Assembly: GCA_023376005.1 (NCBI GenBank)
Contig: CM042145.1
Location: 18,738,704-18,802,703, forward strand
DNA from: Doryteuthis pealeii
Lineage: Eukaryota; Mollusca; Cephalopoda; Myopsida; Loliginidae
Direction of reading: 5' to 3'
DNA length: 64,000 bases
Below the pieces are notes generated by a model. It was not told the DNA's origin. It worked only from the letters and a program-made list of their open reading frames with translations, and ran no database searches. Position 1 is the first letter of the stretch. Every line of letters begins with the position of its first letter. Shown piece by piece: positions 54,401-62,251 of the stretch. The translations under genes were made by a program, and so were the position numbers.

Positions 54401-57098
54401 GAAATATCGCCCTGGCCAGTTGTAGTGACTAGACACAGTTAAGGCCTAAAATCGAATGGCCGACAGATTATCTTGGGGATTGGAAGTGGGTCCTTTTTCA
54501 TGCACATGCTAGGAGGGTCCTTCCAGAGAAGGCTCATAGAAGTTTGTTATTTAAAAAAATTCTTATTTTAATCTAATTTTGATTCCCACATATACATTGT
54601 ATATTGAATGTAGCCTTATTAATAGACAATAAATTTTAATGTGATCCTTAAACATAAAAAAGGTTTCCACCCTTGTCCAGAGGAAGTTTTTATCAATACC
54701 TGTCTCCTGATTGGACCCAATTCCAAATTCGTAAATCAGGATATCACTTTATTTTTCTTAATTAACTGATTGATATTCCAAGTGCCATTTTTGGATTTTT
54801 TTAAATAATGTTTTCTGGATTCTTCTTTTATGTTTTCATAGTTTATATGCCAATGTACCAAACCTTTTATGCTTGTATAAATTGCTTTCCAGGTGATGAC
54901 TGGCACACATTCCAGACTCAGACAGATTCCAGTTACCATATACTCCCAAGTACAAGAATGACTATGGCCTTGTTTAATAGTGTCAAGCCAGATTACAAAC
55001 AACTACCTCAGTAAGTAACAATAAAATGTTTTTAATTAAAAAAAATATTCAAATATCATTATTCCTTCTATCTACTTCTAAACTTTAGTTATCATTATCA
55101 ATATATTATTAATCTATCTATATCTATACATATATAAAGGGCAGTTGTGTGTATGTATGTATGTATGTCTGGAGGAAACTACAAAAGCAAAACAATTAAC
55201 GACAAAGTAAATATATATACACATTTACTATCATCAGATCTTGCTTTTTGAAAAAAAATGATGAAAATTTTATTTATATTCGTGAAGATAATTTAACGAC
55301 AAAGTAAATATATATAAACATTTACTATCATTAGATCTTGCTTTTTGAACAAAAATGATGAAGATTTTATTCATATTCGTAAAGATAATTTAAAAATAGA
55401 ATTTGAATAGTAGCAGCATGCATTTTTTACCTTTGATATTTTAAATAGGAGACAATTTTTTTTTTTCTGAGTGTGCTCTTTTTTTCTGACACACCACCAG
55501 GCCAGATCTAAGGTCTTTTCTTTTTTAGATAAGTATCTTATTGGTGCATCCTGTGAGTATCTAACTCTCGATTCAGTAATAATGGATTAGTGAGATTAAC
55601 TTTTTTTCCCCTCTATCTATCCTGGCGACACCGGGTAGTCATTTCTAGTTATTTCTATATCATTCCCGTGTTATTACGTAACATCTGCAATCGCGTAATC
55701 AACTCAAAGGCCGAAAACAAACGCGTTTTCAAACTGATAACAAAGCATCTCCGATGAATGGATCATATAATCTCTTCTCTGCACTGTTTCATTTTTTTTT
55801 TAATACCCTGTCCGGTGGTGAAAGCTGCTGGGTAGCGCTAGGAAGTGGCAGTCCTGCCTTAACTACCGAAACTGTGTTATCACTCCTGATGAGGGCAGGC
55901 TATCGTATGTGCTATCACACGTATGACGAAAATTTAAAAAAAAAAAAATATCTTCCTCAATATTAATATTTTGTTTTGACACATAATTTGGCAAGCCTAT
56001 GTTATTAGTGGTTCACCATTTAGAAACTTTCCTGATTGAATATTCCTGACATAGTAATTTTTTATTGTTTTTTTTTTTTTTGAATTTCTTTCAGACAAAA
56101 ACTTGTGACAACTCTTCCCTCCATCAAAGTGAACATTTCTGATGAGCGCTTATTGACGTTGGTGTCTTTTGTCAATCATTTTCCACTTCCTAGCAGCACT
56201 AGTATGGTCACAATAATTGATGACACAGTTGATGGATCAACTTGTAATACTGTACCAATATTAGTAAGTCTCTTTTTCTTTTTTTTTAATTTAAAGAAAT
56301 ATACTTCAGTTGAATGACACTTCATGCTTTTGCAGGTAAAAATTTTTTTTTTTTTCTTGTATCTCATTAAAAGCATCAGAAGAAACAATGGAATCTTTGA
56401 TATCATTACCATTATTGGTGGAATTTTTTGGGCTTTCCTTATTTAGAAACTTAATTTCCAGAGAGTCCTAAAATCATAGGAACTTCTCGAACATTTATCA
56501 ATTTCCTTTCATTCTGTTTCACGTCTTTCACTCTTCATTCACTCATTTGTTTGTATATATATATATGAGAAGAAAATATTTTAAAAATATAACAAACACA
56601 GGATGTTATAATCAGGAAACAATTTTTTTAATTTTTAATTTTTTTTTGGTGTCAATACTTAAGCATTTTGGTATATTGTACCATCTTCAGGACACTGTTA
56701 AGTAATGTTTATGTGAGGGACAAAATGAAAGATGTTAAGTGTATAGTGAATGTGTGAATATGATGTTATTAACCATTAATTTTTATATGCGCGTTTGTTT
56801 ACGAAAGTCAATGACGTGATCAATGCATGTGCAAAAATGGCTTTTTGTAAACAAACGCGCATATAAAAATTAACGGTTAATAACATCATATTCACACAAT
56901 TCACTATACACTTGACATCTTTCATTTTGTCCCTCACATAAACATTACTTAACAGTGTCCTGAAGATGGTACAATATACCGAAATGCTTAAGTATTGACA
57001 CAAAAAAAAAAAAATTGTTTCCTGATAATAACATCCTGTGTTTGTTATATTTTAAAAATATTTTCTTATATTGTCGGATTAATTTCCTCACCTTATTT

Positions 57099-57146
<48 letters not shown>

Positions 57147-59768
57147 ATCCACAGACATGTGTTTCGACTTATCAAGTCTCTTCAGTGTGGCTAGACATTT
57201 TGTGAGCTACCTACAGCTGGGTTAGAAATCCGATCGTTTCAGGAGCAGTCGGACAGCTTACCCTCTCAGCTGTCATCACCCACAGAATATGAAGGGGATT
57301 TTAACTGTTTTAATACACACATCTGTATGTATGTAAAGGCCGTCATAGAGTGCTCATCCCATTTTATAGGAGAGATGTCTATATACATATTTATTCATTT
57401 ATACTTGTTTATTGAATATTTTCAATGATTTCCTTTTCGTTCTTAGTATACTAAAAAGTTAGGTCATCTGTGACTGTAGGCAGTTTGTCTTCTTGCTATT
57501 ATTGTGTTAGTATAGCATTCAATTCTAAGACTAACAACAACAAGAAAGGAATTAATATTTCCTCTAATTCAAACAATTTATTGGCTGGACATAAAACAAC
57601 AAACAACAATATAAGGTCCTTCCTGTATATAAAGTTGAGTTTAAGGGACTTGCCGGCGCGTTGGAGAAGATATCTTAGGGTGGTTTCTTTGAGCCCCTGA
57701 ATTCGCTGCCTCCTAGTGCCGCTGGTAGAATCTGTCTGCCTTGGCTTTTTGGATATTGTGCCTAAACTCTGGGCTATCATGTGATTGGTATATCCAATCA
57801 CAGAGCCTCTCCCTCACTCACTCTATATACAAGAATAACCATTTTACTGACCCAACACTATCTTAACTCTTTGCCTACCAAATTTTCCCCATGGCTGTAC
57901 CAAATTTTTTTGGTGTTAAATTATCATACTGTTGTATATCCACAGTTCCTGCTAGTACATATAATTGTAGAAATGTTAAAAAGCATATCTACTAAAAGTT
58001 ATATAATCCTTTATTTGTAAATATCATATAAAGATAAAAAGCTGGAGGCGTGTGATGTAATGGTTGTAGGAAATGGACACTCTGAGATGGATTCAAATCC
58101 TGGACGAGGGTTCTTCCAGTGAAGGCTGATGGGAGTTTGTTATTTGAAATTTAATTTTAATCCCCACAAAATAACTAAGAGAGATTATCAGGAGACATTG
58201 CTGTTCATTGAAGTGATAATCTATTTCCAGGAAGAGACACTCCTTCATCTGTTGTGATGTGATCATCTGTGTGGAAGGAAAGTCAGAAATGGAATATAAT
58301 GAATCTCTCTATAATTTCAAAAGTTTTTAACATTTTCTTCTCTAAATTAACCTATTTGTAAGGAGTGTGTAGTTTACAGACTAAACTAAGGCCATATAAA
58401 GTGTAAATTTAACTGGAGTCAGTGTCACTAAAACTATACCAACTCTGACTCAGTGACCCCGTAATTGCTCAGTGAACTGACCTTTTGAATACTTCCAATA
58501 CATATTGGCTGTGTTCTTCTTTATTTCAACTTTTATCAAAATGTCATCCAAATAAGCAGTAGCAAATTCCAGTCCAAAAGTCAGTATTCCATCACTCACT
58601 AGCATACTCCTATCATCAGCTCCTCACATTACTGCACAGCTCCTGAGTTGAATCGAACCCAAGGTTCCCAGCCGAACAACTGAGCTAAACCGGCCATCTA
58701 TTTCCTGTATAAAAATTCCAGGAGTAATCTCAAAATGCAACCTGTTAATGGAGAGCCATAATTTTACAAACATCAAGGACATGCTATTTGTCAAAGTCCA
58801 TTTACCCTGCATGTTAGAAATGGGCGAGGGACTTGTAAAAAAATAGGCCATGACTTTTTCTAAGAAATTCAATTTTGAGTGGGAAGTTTAGTTATATTAG
58901 TACGTTTTATATTCTCCTTTGCTCCAGCAATCAGTTGGTATGAGAAAGATAAGAAGAACAAAGTTACTGAACAAGTATGAACGTTTGGTTTTACGGCATA
59001 TCAACCTCTTTGTGGATATAGTATGATTTTGAAGTCATTTTTTTTTTCAATTGTGGAAATTCATGCCTCTCCACCTCCTCTTTTGTTACCTCCAATCAAA
59101 AGCTGACTTCAAACTCCAATACAGCTTTCTGACTCTCTCTATTTTCTTTATATATTATGACCTACCTTGACCTGTCCAGTGATGCTGATAGCTTTTTGAT
59201 TTAGTGTGTCCTGGGACGCTCATATTTGCTTTGAATGAGTCCCCGAGAACATTTATGGGTCCCAACTAAAGTCGTCTAACTCCTACTTTGTAAGCTATCC
59301 TGTGTAATTCATTTCTCAGAAACTATTGAAATGTATTTACAGTTATCTTGAAATGACAAGGGAAGAAAAAAATTTTAAAACACTGGGACGTATTGATATG
59401 ATTTTTCTGAGTCCTTTTAGATTTTGATGCATCAGGGACGCATTTCTGCCTGTCTCTCCTCAACAGAGATATATTTACATTTTCAAGGAGGTGCATTGTG
59501 TAATAGTTACTGTTTTAGGAAATGGACACAGCAAAACGAGTTCAAATCCTGGATGAGGCTGTTTCCATTTCACATAGAACTAATACCCTTGAGAAAGGAA
59601 TGAATTCAAATATTCTCCCTCCAGCTATGAGTAAATAGTAGGGCAAACTGGGATCTTTAGCCTTGGTTAGGCAACCAGTCTAAGAGAAGGAAAACTCTGA
59701 ATTCAAACCTGTTAAACTCTGCTTTAGAAATTGACCGTGTATCACCTCCTATTTGTGTGTGAGGGGTT

Positions 59769-59821
<53 letters not shown>

Positions 59822-60475
59822 CTTTTCCAATTTGCATCAAGTGATGGGTACTATAATGAATTCATTTTACATTACAATATTTTCTTGTGTTATTTCTCTG
59901 GATTTTTGAGAGACGAGGCTTGATAATTAATATTATTTGGATTATTCAGACTATTGTCCTCATCTTTATTGTTATCTGTACAACGTTTCGGCCAGAGGGC
60001 ACATAAACTGAAACGTTGTACAGATAACAATGAAGATAATAGTCCGAATAATCCAAATAATACTAATTTTCTTGTGTCATTTGTTTTTATTTCGATTCTG
60101 AATATCATTCAGCTTTTATTTATTTTAGTTATCAATTGTCAGAATTCAATTTTATGTATTCTATATTATTCACTGTTTCTATTTAATAGGATATAAAGGA
60201 AATACAACCAGAAATTGATGTGATGGCCCTTCGTCGTTTACGTTACTCAGTATTAGGAAGAAATGTAATTCCTAAATCTAATACTGCATCCTCTGATGGA
60301 ATTTCACCAGATGAATATTTAAACAGACAGAATAGCCGTGAGTTGGATTATTTTTTAAAAACTTTTTTCTTTTTTTTCTAATTATCAGACTTTCAAATTA
60401 GTGATGGATACAAAAATGAAATTCATTTTCAATACTTATATCATTATGCTTTCTATTACATTAATTATGCATGCA

Positions 60476-60524
<49 letters not shown>

Positions 60525-60844
60525 AAATATATATATATATATATATATAAAATATATATATATATATTAATATATATAAAAATAATAAAATTCGAAGGCA
60601 ATAAATGCGTAAAAAATAAGACAAAAAGATGTTTATATGTCTAATCGATTTCAAAGCGAAGCTTTATCGTCAGAGACTGATTTCAGAAAATCTTTTTCTG
60701 AAATCAGTCTCTGACGATAAAGCTTCGCTTTGAAATCGATTAGACATATAAACATCTTTTTGTCTTTATTTTTACGCATTGTATTGCCTTCGAATTTTAT
60801 TATTTTATAACATACTTACAATGCTTCAAGCAAATTACCAATTA

Positions 60845-60892
<48 letters not shown>

Positions 60893-61067
60893 TGTGTGTG
60901 TGAGTGTGAGATATATATATATATGAGTGTGTGTGTGAGTGTGATATATTTATATATGAGTGTGTGTGTGAGTGTGGGATATATATATATATGAGTGGTG
61001 TGTGAGTGTGAGAGATATATATATATATATATGAGTGTGAGTGTGAGTATATATATATATATGAGTG

Positions 61068-61103
<36 letters not shown>

Positions 61104-61120
61104 TGTGTGTGTAAGTGTGA

Positions 61121-61161
<41 letters not shown>

Positions 61162-61216
61162 TGTGTGTGTAAGTGTGAGATATTATATATATATATTATG
61201 AGGTGTGTGTAAGTGT

Positions 61217-61256
<40 letters not shown>

Positions 61257-62188
61257 TGTGTGTGTAAGTGTGATATATATATATATATATATATAATATT
61301 GTGTGTGTGTGTGTGTGTAAGTGTGATATGTGTTGTGTGTGTGTGTAAGTGTGATATATGTGTGTGTGTAAGTGTGATATATGTGTGTGTGTGTGTGTAA
61401 GTGTGATATATATGAGTGTGTGTGTGTAAGTGTGAGATATATATATATATATATGTTTAAGTGTATGTATGTATATACATGTATATATGTTTAAGTGTAG
61501 TGTATGTATGTATATATATGTATATATATATATGTTTAAGTGTAGTGTATGTATGTATATATATGAATTGAGCATGAAACCTCAAGTGTCAACTTTGAAA
61601 GAGATACACCTGTCATATTAATGAGAACATGGAGGGTTGGAAATGTCAAACATGTGGTCAGATACTGCTTTCTAAGGCTGGATATGTCAATCATAGGAAA
61701 TCTCATCTGGGACAATTCATGCACACTTCAGGAACAAACAATGTGTCTTGTGCAATCTGTAACAAAGTCTGTAAGTCGGCTTCTGGTCTTAAGAGATATA
61801 TGGGACATGGTGGTGCATAAGCATCAAAATTTATCATCTGATTCATCCAATCCAGTGGGAAGGACATCCTCCCTATGTCATATTTGCACAAAACTTTGTG
61901 GATCTGCAGCAGGATTGATGAGTCATTTGAGGGCTCATGAGAGGAATGGTGCTGGTGGTGGGCGGGCTTTATAGGATTGTGAAGTGTATTGTATGTATAT
62001 ATATATATGTATAAGTGTAATATATATATATATATTCCTGGTGGGATCAGGAATTTTCGACCCCCCTCCCCTCACGGTTTGTAATTCCTCTGAATTCCTC
62101 TTTCTTACTGGGAAAAACAAAGGAAAAAAAAATGAAAAAACCCAAAAGAAACACCCTTTGCTATTTTTCTAACCTTTCCATCCTACAA

Positions 62189-62251
<63 letters not shown>

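Noticed and set aside
61183..61575. 130-codon minus open frame
   Set aside because: Translation of AT/GT repeats ([10 protein letters not shown]).
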